From contig CP136892.1 of assembly GCA_034359265.1 (NCBI GenBank), positions 10,588,501-10,652,500 on the forward strand: 64,000 nt of DNA. The letters run 5' to 3'. The notes under the pieces are model-generated. The model was not told the DNA's origin and did not search any database. It saw nothing but the letters and a program-made list of their open reading frames with translations. This DNA comes from Canna indica (taxonomy: Eukaryota; Streptophyta; Magnoliopsida; Zingiberales; Cannaceae). Position numbers and translations under genes: made by a program. Below, one piece after another: positions 53,016 to 64,000 of the stretch (within the stretch, counting starts at the first letter, position 1; each line of letters starts with the position of its first letter).

Positions 53016-55381
53016 TCTCTCCCACTTACGAAGTCGACACCCTCGTCGACTGGTTTCTTCAAGGCATTGGAGAGCTCTTGATTATTGATCTTCTATTTCT
53101 TCATCTTGCGGACTGGGTATCGTCGCTCCGTGTCATTCGACATTCGACTCTTGTAAGAGGTGGAATGTCCTTCCTGCTTGCAAATGCCTCCAACTACGAA
53201 GTCCGCCAACCCTGGTGGGGCCCTTATGTAAGGAGGTCGATATGGGGCTAGCTCTCCAATCCATGTTGTGGGTTCGCGCTGCGTCTTACGAGCCATCTAC
53301 CCTGCGCGGGTGTCTTACGAGTCATCTGCTATGCACACAAATATTACGACTTAGAGGTCATCTGCCATGCGCAACCAGGATGGACTTTCAGTTTTATTGC
53401 AGCCACCTTTGTGAATTTGCCTTGTCGGACTTCTCCCTTCACTTGTATGGCGAAAAAGAGTTTGTTCTGGTTTCTTGGTGCTGAACGCACTGTTGGAACA
53501 ATACCAGGGTTGTCCTCCCCCATCAAGCATATCGTGTCGAGGAAGGGCATGGGTACTGCCTTTGCCAATTTGAGGAACTCCATCCCTAGAATGACTTGCT
53601 AGTCATCGAGGGGTACAACTATCAGGTTGGTCTGCCCTTGCCATCCTCCAACTTTCAACGGAACGTCTCTTGCGATGCCGTCGATCTTCCGAGTTGCGAA
53701 ATTCACTGCTTTGACTTGACTCGAACTTTTCCCTAGTTTGAGTCCAAGTCGCTTTGCCTCTTCCTTGGCAATAAAGTTGTGAGTTGCTCCCGAGTCCACC
53801 ATCGCTCGGGTCGTTCTGCTGTTCAGCCTAATGTCGATGAACATCAATTCATGTGTCGCTTCTGGACGCTTCATGGGGTTTCGCTCCCCCACTTGAGCCT
53901 TGAGAGCATTGAGCAGTCGTACTGCTCCCATGTTGGTTCTCCCAGTGTACTCGTCTTCGCTGGAGTGATAGCTCGATAACCCCCCACCGTGACTCGATGA
54001 GGCAACTGCTTTCCCTTTGCCCTTATCTTTCTTCGCAGAGGTGTTAGACAAGGTCTCCTCCACAACCCTTGTTATCATGGCATTCAAGGATTGTCATCGA
54101 GGACATCTGAAGTTTGGGTGAGACCCTTTACACCATACACAAATATGCAGAACTGTCGAATGGTCCCTCCTCGGAGGGGACCCCCTCTGAGAATGCTCTC
54201 TTGGGGGTGTAGGGTTTGTGGGTGTGATTCCTCCACCTTGTATCGCCAGCGATTCTTTTGTCATTAGAGTTATTGAACCCCCCAAATCTTGGTTTCAAGG
54301 ATGTCGTCTTATCCATATTCACCTCTGAGCTATAGCCATTAGAGTTGTTGGGTCCCTAAAATCCTGGTGTCTAAGGTGTTACCTTAGTCGTATTCTCCTC
54401 TGGATTATAGTCGGTGAGTCATTCCGCTGCGATCTTTGCTTCCGACAAACTCTTAATGTTTCTCCTAGAGAGTTCCTGTTGTGCCCATGGTTGCAGTCCT
54501 TCCAGGAAGGTAAACAGTTGATCAGTCTCGACCATGTCCGTAATATCCAGCATGATAGTCGAGAACTTCTTCACATACTCCCAAATTGAATTATCTTAAT
54601 GGAGTTGTCACAACTTCAGTCGGGCGATGAACTCCACATTCTCGGGGAAGAATTATGCTTCCAGTTCGCGCTTGAGCTCATCCCAAGTGTCAATCTTGGC
54701 TTGCCCCTTTTGAATTTCGTCATACTTGGTCCGCCACCAAAGTTTTGCATCCTCAGACAAATACATGGTTGCAATGGACACTATCATATCATCATCTACT
54801 GTCCTTGTGACCTTGAAGTACTGCTCCAAGTCGAAGAGGAAGTTCTCCACCGCTTTGGCATCCGGGGCCCCATTGTAAGGCTTTGGTTCAGGTGCTCTGA
54901 GGTGGTGTTGTGGCGCCTCATTTTTCCGTGAACTGTCATCGCCCAAGTGGATCTCTCGGATTAGAAATCTGACTGTAGCCTTTAGCTCTGCAATCTCATC
55001 TTGCAGATGTTTGACTACATCTTGAGTGTCATCATGGAGTCCCTCTAGCCCTGACTCCAAGTTTTCTTGCGCGTCGGCTATCTTGCCGACTAGGACCATG
55101 TCGGCCGCGTGAGCATCACAAATTCTCTCAAATTCTCCAAGTCGTTGGACAGTCGTTATGGTCTGCCTGACTGGTTGTGTTTGCGTTGGCTCTTCCACCA
55201 ACGCTTTCTCTGGAACGATCATCATCGCATCGATGACACCACTCATTTCACCGATTGTCTTGCGAGATTGCTGAGTGCCCCAACATCGTTTATCTCCAAC
55301 AACGAAGGCACGAGTCTGATGATGGTTTGCGTCGAGTGCTTGCACCAAAGCTTTGCGAGCTCGCCTCGCTCTGATAGCAAC
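53016..55381 (-). pseudogene. Gypsy B' gag-protease remnant
   Basis: A 244-residue gag frame (54653-55387) is open and contains [40 protein letters not shown] and FLFDLEQYFKV. A protease frame (53599-54087) has [20 protein letters not shown] with an intact [23 protein letters not shown] near 53130-53190 is the RNase H scrap. Frameshifts separate the parts. Confidence 0.85.
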
Positions 55382-55910
55382 TATCACGGACTAATTGTTT
55401 GGGCGGAAAATGTCCGTGCAACTCCCTCATTTCCCGTGCGAGGAATCAGCCTTAAGCCAATCTGATTGGCCAATGTCAAAAAGTCGTGGGCTCTCACTTC
55501 GCGTGGGTCGGAACCTCTAAGTGTTTGGACGCAAAAATATTGTTAGGCCAAATGGTCGATTGCATGAAAATGCTGGAAAATGCTTGAACGAAAGCTAGAA
55601 CGAAAGACTAGAGTGTGCTCAGGCTATACCTGTGTACTATACTTGTGGAGCCTAACCCCCAAGTGTCACCCCGAAGGTTCTCAAAAGCACGAGGAGCATG
55701 ACAAAATTCCTATATTCGCACACCCCCACCGTCCATGCCACGCCTAGGCAAACGAGGCTGTTTGCCTAGGCATGAGCAAGAGCGGTGGGCGGTGGGCGGA
55801 CGCATTTTACAATGCATATTTATATGGATGCTCATGATGCAATATTTACAATGCACGTTAGGGACCGTCATGACACATACAGGACTTGACAACCCCAAAT
55901 GTCCCTAACA
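55382..55910 (-). repeat. 5' LTR of Gypsy B'
   Basis: On the plus strand it begins TATCACGGACTAATTG and ends GTCCCTAACA, 529 bp. It is followed on the minus strand by the primer site GCTATCAGAGCGAG. Confidence 0.86.
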
Positions 55911-57699
55911 GCGGGGTGGCGGCGGCAAGTCGTCGGCGGCGGGCTCCCCAGCGACCCGATCGGCCAGAGTAATTAATCGGGATGGAGGCAGCGGCGGCTG
56001 GTAGAGGTGACAGCTGATAGAAGTGTCGTATGAACCTAGGTTGGGTGAAGAGGTGAATTGGAAGGAGTAGGTTATATCGGCATTATATACTTTGTAATAG
56101 TGTTATCTTTAAATATATCATGTTATTATTATTTGGTGACTATTTTAGATAAATAACACTGTTATATATGATGAGTTGACTTTATGTAAGGTGGTTGGTA
56201 TCACTGCAGTTGTAGCAGTGATTTATGGATTATAACACTGTTACGAATATTGTAGCAGGAACCTATTTAATTAGTATTTTAGAATATTGTTGATATTTGA
56301 AAATATTATTTTGAGGCCTTATAGTTGGTCAAAAACAATCATATTATATATAAATTTGTACCTACTCAATGCCCTGAATTCATTGGTGGGGTCTGTTTCG
56401 CCATCTGACTTTTAGATTTTGAAAACAGTGAGTGTTTATTGCCTCGTTTTGCATGCCGAGTCGGAAAATAATATTTTAATTATTTTAATGTTTCAAATCT
56501 GAGTTGTTGTATTATTGTTGATAAGGTAAATCTCATCCTAGATCGGTTGTTACCCTATGCCGAAATATTACCTTGTTGTTCTCTCATACTGAAAATTGAT
56601 ATCTATTCTCGTTGAAATTCTTTATGTATATTTATTGAGACATGTTGAAAGCATGACATTTTCATATGTTTATTAGTTGAGAATACTAGTAGAGATAGTT
56701 GCATGTTGTATCTATTGGTAACATCATTTTGTAGTCGTTTATATATTAGTTCATATATGATGTCATGATTACTAGCATTCTACATTTATTGAGTTGTACT
56801 AGTGTAAGTTGTTGACATGTTGCATTGGTGATCTACTATTGGGCGATGGCCCTGGATAATATTATTGCCCGAGGTGTAGGGCAAGTGACACCGGTGATCA
56901 CCTATTTATCACACAGGTGTGTGTGCGGTGTCGAGGTGTTAAACGTCGGCGGACTACCTTTTTGGATAGTTGCATCTCTAGCTGGAGCGGGCTTAAGGTG
57001 CCACTCTCGGAGGTGCGAGAGTGCGGGGGAAACCAATGTCCACTACGCTCTTGATTGGGTCTACGACTGTGCACACATGTAGATAATAATTGACATATTT
57101 GTTTAATCATAACTTCTTTTGAATACCACGATATCATAGCATATTGTTGAAATCCTACTCAACCTTCTGCTGATTGTTGTTGTTTTTGCCTTAGATCCTC
57201 GGGTATGAAGATATTTCCTTATGGGGAAGCTAGAGTACTGGAGGAGGAGATGTCTTCCGCATGTTATCTTAGTTCTTATTCCCTTAGTTGAACTATTAAA
57301 CTCTATTCACTATTAGACTTGTTTAGACTTTTTGACTGAACTTTGATCTCCTTATCTTATATGGACGGTTGGACTTTCATGGTTTGTTATTATGTTGGAC
57401 ATTTGCTTGGAAATTGAGTTATGAATGTGGTTGTAATTTAAATTTCGTCCACTTGTTAATTATTGTTATGTTGATAGTTGCACTTCTCCTGGGTGAGGTC
57501 CCTTATATAGGGATAAGCCTAGGCGGGGTATAACAATTTGGTATCATAGGCTAGGATCGTCCTCCTCCATAGGATTTAAGGTTAGGTGTTTAGGTCTAAG
57601 GATGAGATTCAACCTTACTTTAAGTTGGTAAGTTGATTGTTAAATTGTTTGGATATTGATTGAAATTGAAACCTGAGTTGTTCTTTCCTTTTATGAAGT

Positions 57700-58605
57700 A
57701 TATAGGCTAGAGGTAACGCGGGTGTCAGGACTGCCTTCAGAGGTGGACGCCAAGGTCGAGGCGGTAGGTAGTCTATGCAGACTCAGCGGGTCGATCCAGT
57801 TCCGACCCGAGTTGAGACATAATTGGCAGATGATGTTCTCTAGCATAGTTTTAGCGTCGGGCACGCTCTAGCCGTAGGCCTAGCCAGAGTAGCACTCTGG
57901 GTGGCCGAGTGGGAGGACAGACTCAACACGCAGTGTGGATACATCCTTTGAGTTGTCTGTTGGGGAGCCTTCCACTGATAGTAGGCGGGCAAAGTTCCTC
58001 TTTAGTGGGCTGAACAACTCCATTAAGGGGTTGATGGCTAGTGAGGAGCTGGGAAAGTACGACAGAGTTCTGAGGCGGACATTGCGAGTAGAGGCGACTT
58101 ATGCTGAGATGTTTCTAGACTGTCAGCAGGTGGAGGCCAGCCAGCCAGCTCAAGCACAGAGTCAGGGTGGCAGAGGACAGGGACAGTCGGGACAGTCTCA
58201 CTCCAGACATCGCAGAGGACGCAGAGATGGTGGCAGGGGGTTTGCACAGCCACAGCCCAAGAGGGCCAGATTAGCACCAGCCCAGTCTCAGGCATCTTCG
58301 TGACCCTCACATTAGTCGGGAGGTCAGACGGGCAGAGGCCAGTTTCACTACTTTAAGTGTGGGGATGCTTCCCACGCTGCCAGGGACTACCCACATGCAT
58401 AGAGTATCTACTTTAACTGTAAGCAGCCAGACCACATTAGTAGAGAGTGTCCGACCAGATAGCAGGCAGGGCATCAAATCTCTCAGCAGCAGCGGCAGAG
58501 GGGCCCGCAGTAAAGTACCCGAGCAGTCTGCCAGAGTGTCCGCACTTACCCAACAGCAGGCCCAGGAGGCTTCTAGTACAGTTGTGAGAGGTATAATTTA
58601 GATTT
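57700..58605 (+). pseudogene. Gypsy C gag remnant
   Basis: Residual frame 57935-58303 reads SRRAKFLFSGLNNSIKGLMA then EATYAEMFLDCQQVEA and a Gln/Gly/Arg-rich tail. Two zinc-knuckle-like pieces follow (FHYFKCGDASHAARDYPHA, NCKQPDHISREC). Part of the gag core is missing. Confidence 0.75.
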
Positions 58606-58609
58606 TAAG

Positions 58610-61600
58610 TATTCATGCATCCTTGCTATTTGATACAAGTTTTACACATTCTTTTATTGCTCCTCATATGGTTGAAAAATTGAACTTAGAGCCTACACCT
58701 AGCGAAACGAGCCTCGCCGTGCATACACCGTCTGAGGATGTGCTAGTGTCAGAGTTACAGTTGAGTGGGTGTAGACTCGACTTTGGTGGCCATGTTTACT
58801 TAGCTAATTTGTTGGTGTTAGAATTCTCTGAGTTTGATGTTATTCTGGGTATGGATTGGCTTTCTGCCAACCATGCTAAAGTTGGCTGCCATGAGAAGGC
58901 TGTGACAATATCACCTCCAAGATTGCCTTCATTTGAGTTCTTGGGAGTGAGAGAAGCCATGACTCCCCTAATTTCAGCACTGCATGCCCGACGATTATTA
59001 GCTCAGGGGTGCCTTGGTTTTATTGCTTCATTGGCGGGCACTTTCAAAAGCAGTCAGAGTCGGCTTGAGGATTTACCTGTGGAATGTGATTTTTCAGATG
59101 TATTCCCGGGGGAGTTACCAGGATTACCGCTGGTGTGTCAGACTGACTTCACCATTGACTTGCATCCTGGTACTGCTCCTATTTCGAAGACACCATACAG
59201 AATGGCGCCTAAGGAGTTGGACGAGCTGAATAAGCAGCTGTAGGAACTGTTGGATAAAGGGTTCATCCGACCCAGTGTCTTACCCTGGGGAGCTCCAGTG
59301 CTGTTTGTGAAGAAAAAGGATGGCTCTATGAGACTTTGCATTGATTACAGGCAGTTGAACTCAGTGACTATAAAGAATAGATACAGAATGACGCCTAAGG
59401 AGTTGGACGAGCTGAATGAGCAGATGTAGGAACTGTTGGATAAAGGATTCATCCGACCCAGTGTCTTACCCTGGGGAGCTCCAGTGCTGTTTGTGAAGAA
59501 AAAGGATGGCTCTATGAGACTTTGCATTCATTACAGGCAACTGAACTCAGTGACATAAAGAATAGATACCCTCTTCCCGGGATCGACGATCTATTTGATC
59601 AGTTGCAAGGGACGAGCGTGTACTCCAAGATTGATTTGAGATCAGGCTACCACCAGCTCAGAGTTAGATATGAGGATGTTCAGAAGACTGCATTCAGGAC
59701 TCGCTATGGGCACTACGAGTTCTTGGTTATGCCGTTTGGGCTGACCAACGCACCTGCAGCATTTATGGACTTGATGAACCATATATTTATGGACTTTCTT
59801 AATCGGTTCATCGTGGTATTCATCGACGATATCTTGGTGTACTCTTGCAGTGAGGCAGAGCATGAGGAGCACTTGAGGATGGCGCTTGGTGTGTTGAGGA
59901 AAGAGCAGTTGTATGCCAAATTCAGCAAGTGCGCTTTCTGGTTGAAGGAAGTTAGCTTCCTTGGTCATGTGATATCTGGAGCTGATATTTCAATAGATCC
60001 CCAAAAAATTAATGCAATGACTGAGTGGCAAAGGCTTAGGACAGTCCACGAGATTCGGAGTTTCTTTGGACTAGAAGGCTACTATCGGCGATTTGTTGAA
60101 GGTTTCTCAAAGATTGCCTCACCCTTGACTAGATTGACAAAGAAAGGGGTGAAATTTATTTGGGACGACCAGTGCGAGGCGAGCTTCCATGAGCTCAAGA
60201 GGGGATCACTAGTGCACCCGTTTTGGTAGTTCCATCTAGATGTGACGGGTTTGTGTTGTTTACAGACGCCTCTATTTAGGGACTTGAAGCTATTTTGATG
60301 TAGCATGAGAGAGTAGCTGCTTATGCTTCTCGACAATTAAAGGAGCATGAGAAGAACTATCCAGTGCATGACTTGGAGCTAGCATCGATCATCTTTGCAT
60401 TGATGATTTGGCGGCATTACTTGTATGGAGCGGCTTTTGAGATCTTCACAGATCATAAGAGCTTTGAAATACTTTTTCACTCATAAGGAACTGAACATGA
60501 TGCAGCATAGATGGATGGATTTTCTGAAAGACTATGATTGCTCCATTAACTGTCATCCTGGTAAGGCTAATGTGGTGGCAGATGCCTTAAGAAAGAAATC
60601 AGTTGGGATGTTGGTTCACCTCAGAGTTGCAGCGTCTGAACTAATTAAGCAGTTTTCAGCTGAGTTTGGATGTGATTCGCACTACTGTGAGAGGAGTACT
60701 CAGGAGAATTAGATTGAGGATTGTCATCTTTAGGCTATGATTGAGGAGATAGAATAGGGGCGGAAGCTCGACTTCTCCAGAGATTGCAGATGGTATCATC
60801 AGATTTAGAGATAGGTTGTGCGTGCCTGAGGGGCACCCGGTAAAGGAAGAACTGTTGGCCGAAGCTCATAGATCTCGATTTGTAGTACATCCTGGAAGTT
60901 CTCGGATGTATTGGGACCTGAAGCAATCATATTGGTGGCGAGGGATGAAAAATGATGTAGCAGAGTTCGTGGCTAAGTGCTTGATCTGTCAGCAGATCAA
61001 GGTGGAGTATCAGCGACCAGCAGGGAAGCTTCAGAACATTCCTATTCTAGAGTGGAAATGGGAGCATATCACGATGTATTTTGTTACTGGACTTCCGAGA
61101 TCGCAGAGAGGGCATGACTCGATTTGGGTGATCGTTGATCGACTTACCAAGTCTGCCCACTTCTTGCCGATGAAGAAGACTTTCTCCCTTAGCCGATTGG
61201 TAGCTCTATATTGTCGAGAGATTGTTCGGCTGCATGGTGTACCCGCCAGCATCATCTCATATAGAGATCCGCGATTTGCTTCGCATTTTTGGAAGAGTCT
61301 CCAGCAGGCCTTGGGTACGCAACTTCGGTTCAGCACCGCCTATCACCCTCAGACTGACGGCTAGTCGGAGTGCACGATCCAGACTCTTGAGGATCTCCTG
61401 CATGCTTGCGTGTTGGACTTCGGAGGTAGCTTGGAGGATCACCTTCATCTGGTGGATTTTTCATATAATAACAGCTACCATTCGACTATTCAGATGACAC
61501 CGTTTGAGACTCTTTATGGCTGGAGATCAGATCACCAGTGCATTGGGATGAGGCTGGCGAGCGATGTCTTTTGGGACTAGAGATGGTTCAGCGGGACATA

Positions 61601-62100
61601 GAGCTGACACATATGATCAGGCAGAGATTACTGACAGCCCAGAGCCTCCAGAAGAGTTATGCGGATCGGCGTAGGAGAGACTTGGAGTTCTCAGTTGGAG
61701 ACCATGTATTCCTTAGAGTGTCCCCTACCAGAGTTGTTATGCAGTTTGGCAAAAAAGGAAAGCTCACACCCCGTTATATTGGCCCATTCGAGATCTTCAA
61801 GAGAGTGGGAGCGATAGCTTATCGGCTAGCCTTGCCTCCGTCATTAGCTGATGTGCATGACGTCTTCCATGTTTCCATGTTGAGGAAGTACGTGCCAAAT
61901 CTTACTCACATCTTGGAGCAACAGTCATTTCAACTTCAGTCTGACTTTAGCTTCGAGGAGCAGCCTGTTCGGATTCTTAATAGGAAGGGGCATCGGCTTT
62001 GCAATAAGGTGATATCTCTCGTCAAGGTGGCATCATTTTGATTTGGAGGCCACTTGGGAGCGAGAGGAGAATATTCGAGCGCTCTACCCTCACCTTTTTG
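58610..62100 (+). pseudogene. Gypsy C pol remnant (protease to integrase, chromodomain-like tail)
   Basis: Protease (58623-59243) has DTSFTHSFIAPHMV where DSGATHSF is usual, then DVILGMDWLSANHAKVGC. Reverse transcriptase continues at 59522-60229 with FIDDILVYS at 59819-59845. RNase H (60240-60720) has stops. Integrase (60816-61364) has an HHCC region and [14 protein letters not shown], and the first catalytic Asp is replaced by Tyr (61077-61079). The C-terminal part (61538-62041) has [11 protein letters not shown] and [11 protein letters not shown], then DLEATWEREENIRALYPHLF. A 186-bp tandem duplication lies at about 59199-59570. Confidence 0.87.
59199..59570 (+). repeat. 186-bp tandem duplication in Gypsy C reverse transcriptase
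   Basis: Copy 1 (about 59199-59384) and copy 2 (about 59385-59570) both contain [20 protein letters not shown]. Both share a TAG for what is probably Gln, so that stop predates the duplication. Copy 2 has lost one base near 59557. Confidence 0.88.
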
Positions 62101-62149
62101 AGACAGGTACTCGAATTTGGGGGACCAAATTCCTATAAGCGAGGAGGAT

Positions 62150-62653
62150 TGTTATGCCTTGAAATTTTTTTATTAAATAATTAATATTATTAATCGGGGT
62201 TGTGTTGTAATTAATAGGTCGTTCAGGGGTATTTTCATAAAGTGAGCGACTAATCGCTTATTTATGTCGCTCTAACCCCCTTTTTGTCTCGTAGTTGTTG
62301 CCGACGTGGACTGCGGAGATCGTGAGCACGTGGCGGATCGTAGCGGCGGTGTGCGACTTTGAAGAATTCGGAAAATTATCCGGAGTTGGTGGACCTTGAG
62401 GTAGGATTCCCGTCCTACTCATTTCTTTTCGTGTAGGGTAACCTCGGTTTGGGATGAGATTTCGCGTAGATGTTTTGTAGACTTACATATTTGTGTTCTC
62501 GTGTGATTTTCGAGATTAAGGTGTTCTTGTATTCTGAAATTTCGGATCTAATTTCTCGTTGCCGAATCTTGTATTTTCGAAGATTTTCCGGCGGACTGTT
62601 CGTAGTCCGAGCCACGACGAGGAGACAATCATCGTACACGATCGGATCCGTTG
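62150..62653 (+). repeat. Right LTR of Gypsy C (first 504 bp only)
   Basis: It matches the start of the left LTR up to ACGATCGGATCCGTTG, where LTR E begins with TGTTGGC. Confidence 0.85.
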
Positions 62654-63000
62654 TGTTGGCTTTAGGTTTTCAACCTTAGCCTTAATCTCGGTTTTGATAG
62701 TTTTGATGATAACAAACATGAGACTAATGATTTCATTGAGAATATGTTTCAGGTTCCATATCAATTAGCGTTCGATGTCCTCGATCGGAAAAATCAGAGA
62801 AATCAAAAATCAGAAGGACATTGATCATCGCGCTTAGGTTCGTCGCGGAAGTTTATCGAAGATCGACGAGTGCACCAAAGTCACTTGGATGAGTCCAAAG
62901 ATCAAGTCAAAAGCTCTCCAAGATGATGCTCGTTGAAAGCCGGAATCCAAAAACCAAGCGCGGAAGAATTGAAATAGGCTGAAAATGCAATTTCAGCCTA

Positions 63001-63335
63001 TGTTCGGTCGACCAGGCGGTCGACCGAATAGGGTAAGAAAGAATGGCCCAGTCATTTCGGTCGATCGAACACTGTCGAAAAATGGTAGTGGGCACTTCAG
63101 TCGACCAGTCGGTCGACCGATAGTGGTTGGTTTTGAGCAGTAGGCTTGGCGGTCGACCGACCTGCTGAAAGCTGAAGACGCGAGATCCCGTCGGTCGATC
63201 GACTGGTCAACCGAAGGTCGGGGATGAATAATCGTGTCTGGGCGGTCGACCCATCAGTTGACCAACCACAAACAGAAGAGAAGCGGTCGAACGACCGGTC
63301 GACCAGTCGGTCGACCGACTATTAGACCGGCGGCC
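63001..63335. repeat. Dense GGTCGACC palindrome cluster in LTR E
   Basis: Roughly a dozen exact or one-off copies of GGTCGACCGA/TCGGTCGACC lie within 330 bp, immediately upstream of the TATA box. Confidence 0.85.
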
Positions 63336-63383
63336 TGTAACAGATAGTTTTCTATCCGTTGAACAGCCGTTTCTTCATGAGGG

Positions 63384-63391
63384 TATAAATA
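63384..63391 (+). promoter_or_regulatory. TATA box of LTR E
   Basis: TATAAATA lies 50 bp after the palindrome cluster, equivalent to 24302-24309 in LTR D. Confidence 0.6.
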
Positions 63392-64000
63392 CACCCTCAT
63401 ATACTTTATTCAACCTTCTTCCTTGACTTCTACAGTATTCATTTAGCATTCTAAGAGGAAGATTTGAAGCCTTCCAAAAAAGCTTGCGTTGCTTCTCTGT
63501 CTGCGACATTTTCTTCAAGCGTACAAGCTCTGCTCCTCAACTCGAGTGTTGATTCAAGCTCCACTACTTGACGAGTTGAAGGATTGAAGGATTGCAAAAG
63601 AGCACGAAATCTTGGTTTCATTTTAAGCTCTTTTCAATTGTAAATTTTATATGTTATTTAAACTATTTTTGGATTTGTGTCTGTGTAAAGACCTAGGGCT
63701 GTTAGATCTTGTTGTGTGAAGTGGTATCCTTGGTATAGAAGGAGTAAAGCCACTTGTGTATACTTAGTGATTACTAGGATTAGTTCTAGTTGTCCCTTAA
63801 GTTGAGGTGGGAAAGTGCTCTCGGTAGGAAGGCGGGATACTTCCGGGTGTGGAAGTGCCTTCGGGTAGAGAGCGGAGACTTTCCGGTGCAAAGTCCTCGT
63901 TGTAAGGGAAACTCTAATTAATCTAGTAAAACCTAGTTTGAAAATCCTAAGCGGGGTGCTTAGGTAGTGGAGTAGGCATTGGGGTCGAACCACTATAAAT

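Larger units (their letters stand above)
51798..55910 (-). mobile_element. Gypsy B', second gag-protease-only copy, in the Gypsy C left LTR
   Basis: The LTRs are 55382-55910 (5', minus) and 51798-52319 (3'). GCGG flanks both ends. The interior encodes gag, protease and the same RNase H scrap as Gypsy B, with reverse transcriptase and integrase missing. A hAT MITE sits at the 3' LTR boundary. Confidence 0.88.
51090..57535 (+). repeat. Left LTR of Gypsy C (interrupted)
   Basis: Bases 51090-51797 and 55915-57535 form the LTR. The first 500 bp match 62150-62653 closely. Bases 51798-55910 are the nested Gypsy B' insertion. Confidence 0.82.
51090..62653 (+). mobile_element. Ty3/Gypsy element C, Tekay-like
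   Basis: The left LTR (51090-57535, about 2.3 kb after removing nested Gypsy B') begins TGTTATGCCATG and ends GGGGTATAACA, followed by primer site TTTGGTATCATAG. The right LTR begins TGTTATGCCTTG at 62150 after GCGAGGAGGAT and is cut at 62653 by LTR E. Gag, protease, reverse transcriptase, RNase H, integrase and a chromodomain-like tail follow Gypsy order. Coding is broken. Confidence 0.88.
62654..64000 (+). mobile_element. LTR E, related to LTR D, runs off the right edge
   Basis: It begins TGTTGGCTTTAGG inside the right LTR of Gypsy C. Colinear with LTR D, it shares GATGATAACAAACATG near the start, GGTCGACC palindromes, TATA box, TCTTGTTGTGTGAAG-like region and AACCACTATAAAT at the end. About 175 bp more would complete the LTR by comparison with D. 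Whether a full element follows cannot be seen. Confidence 0.8.

Noticed and set aside
56825..57082. Open frame of 85 codons in the Gypsy C left LTR
   Set aside because: It is within LTR sequence, short, and lacks any domain.
1..64000. CRISPR arrays, bacterial defence systems, rRNA or tRNA genes
   Set aside because: No regular spacer array, tRNA cloverleaf or rRNA-like sequence was seen; the window is plant nuclear DNA.

Overview
This window is nuclear DNA of a flowering plant with a large, transposon-rich genome. The evidence is a spliced, plant-type metal transporter gene surrounded by plant-type LTR retrotransposons (Copia and Gypsy, with tRNA-Met-type primer sites), TRIMs, hAT and Harbinger-like elements, and no bacterial-type genes. 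The species or family cannot be told from what is visible. GC content is low in introns and high only in transposon-derived blocks.

The one host gene runs on the minus strand from 48516 to beyond the left edge. It encodes a cation diffusion facilitator like Arabidopsis MTPC1/MTP6. Ten exons (48178-48516, 47960-48029, 45840-45937, 45437-45588, 44759-44874, 44331-44427, 18956-19040, 16201-16263, 1190-1295, 324-457) join in frame into exactly 420 codons. The last C-terminal exon or exons lie left of base 1. Introns 6 (about 25.3 kb) and 8 (about 14.9 kb) are inflated by nested transposons, so nearly everything between 1.3 and 44.3 kb lies inside introns of this gene.

Region by region: 2047-15355 is a short-LTR Copia element (TSD ACTAT) whose middle is replaced by a roughly 11-kb imperfect palindrome (3736-14631) made of two tail-to-tail copies of a Gypsy LTR-gag-protease segment. 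The left arm carries a solo LTR and a TRIM; the right arm carries a hAT deletion derivative. Intron 7 holds a palindromic TRIM composite (17187-17767) and a hAT MITE (17890-18241). Intron 6 holds a hAT element with an apparently intact three-exon transposase (19360-23193); an LTR unit with TSD GTTAC (23452-29687) that contains a Harbinger-like MITE and a second, broken hAT; an AT-rich element near 30.5-31.6 kb; and a minus-strand Copia (31832-43928) that contains a gag-protease-only Gypsy, a 3.4-kb LTR insertion and another hAT MITE.

Upstream of the transporter lie a large foldback element (about 48.9-50.3 kb), a decayed Myb/SANT-like coding fragment (50354-51060), a Tekay-like Gypsy element (51090-62653) with a second gag-protease-only Gypsy in its left LTR, and, to the right edge, another copy of the LTR found at 23452. 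Target-site duplications and empty sites within the window allow many insertions to be ordered relative to one another.
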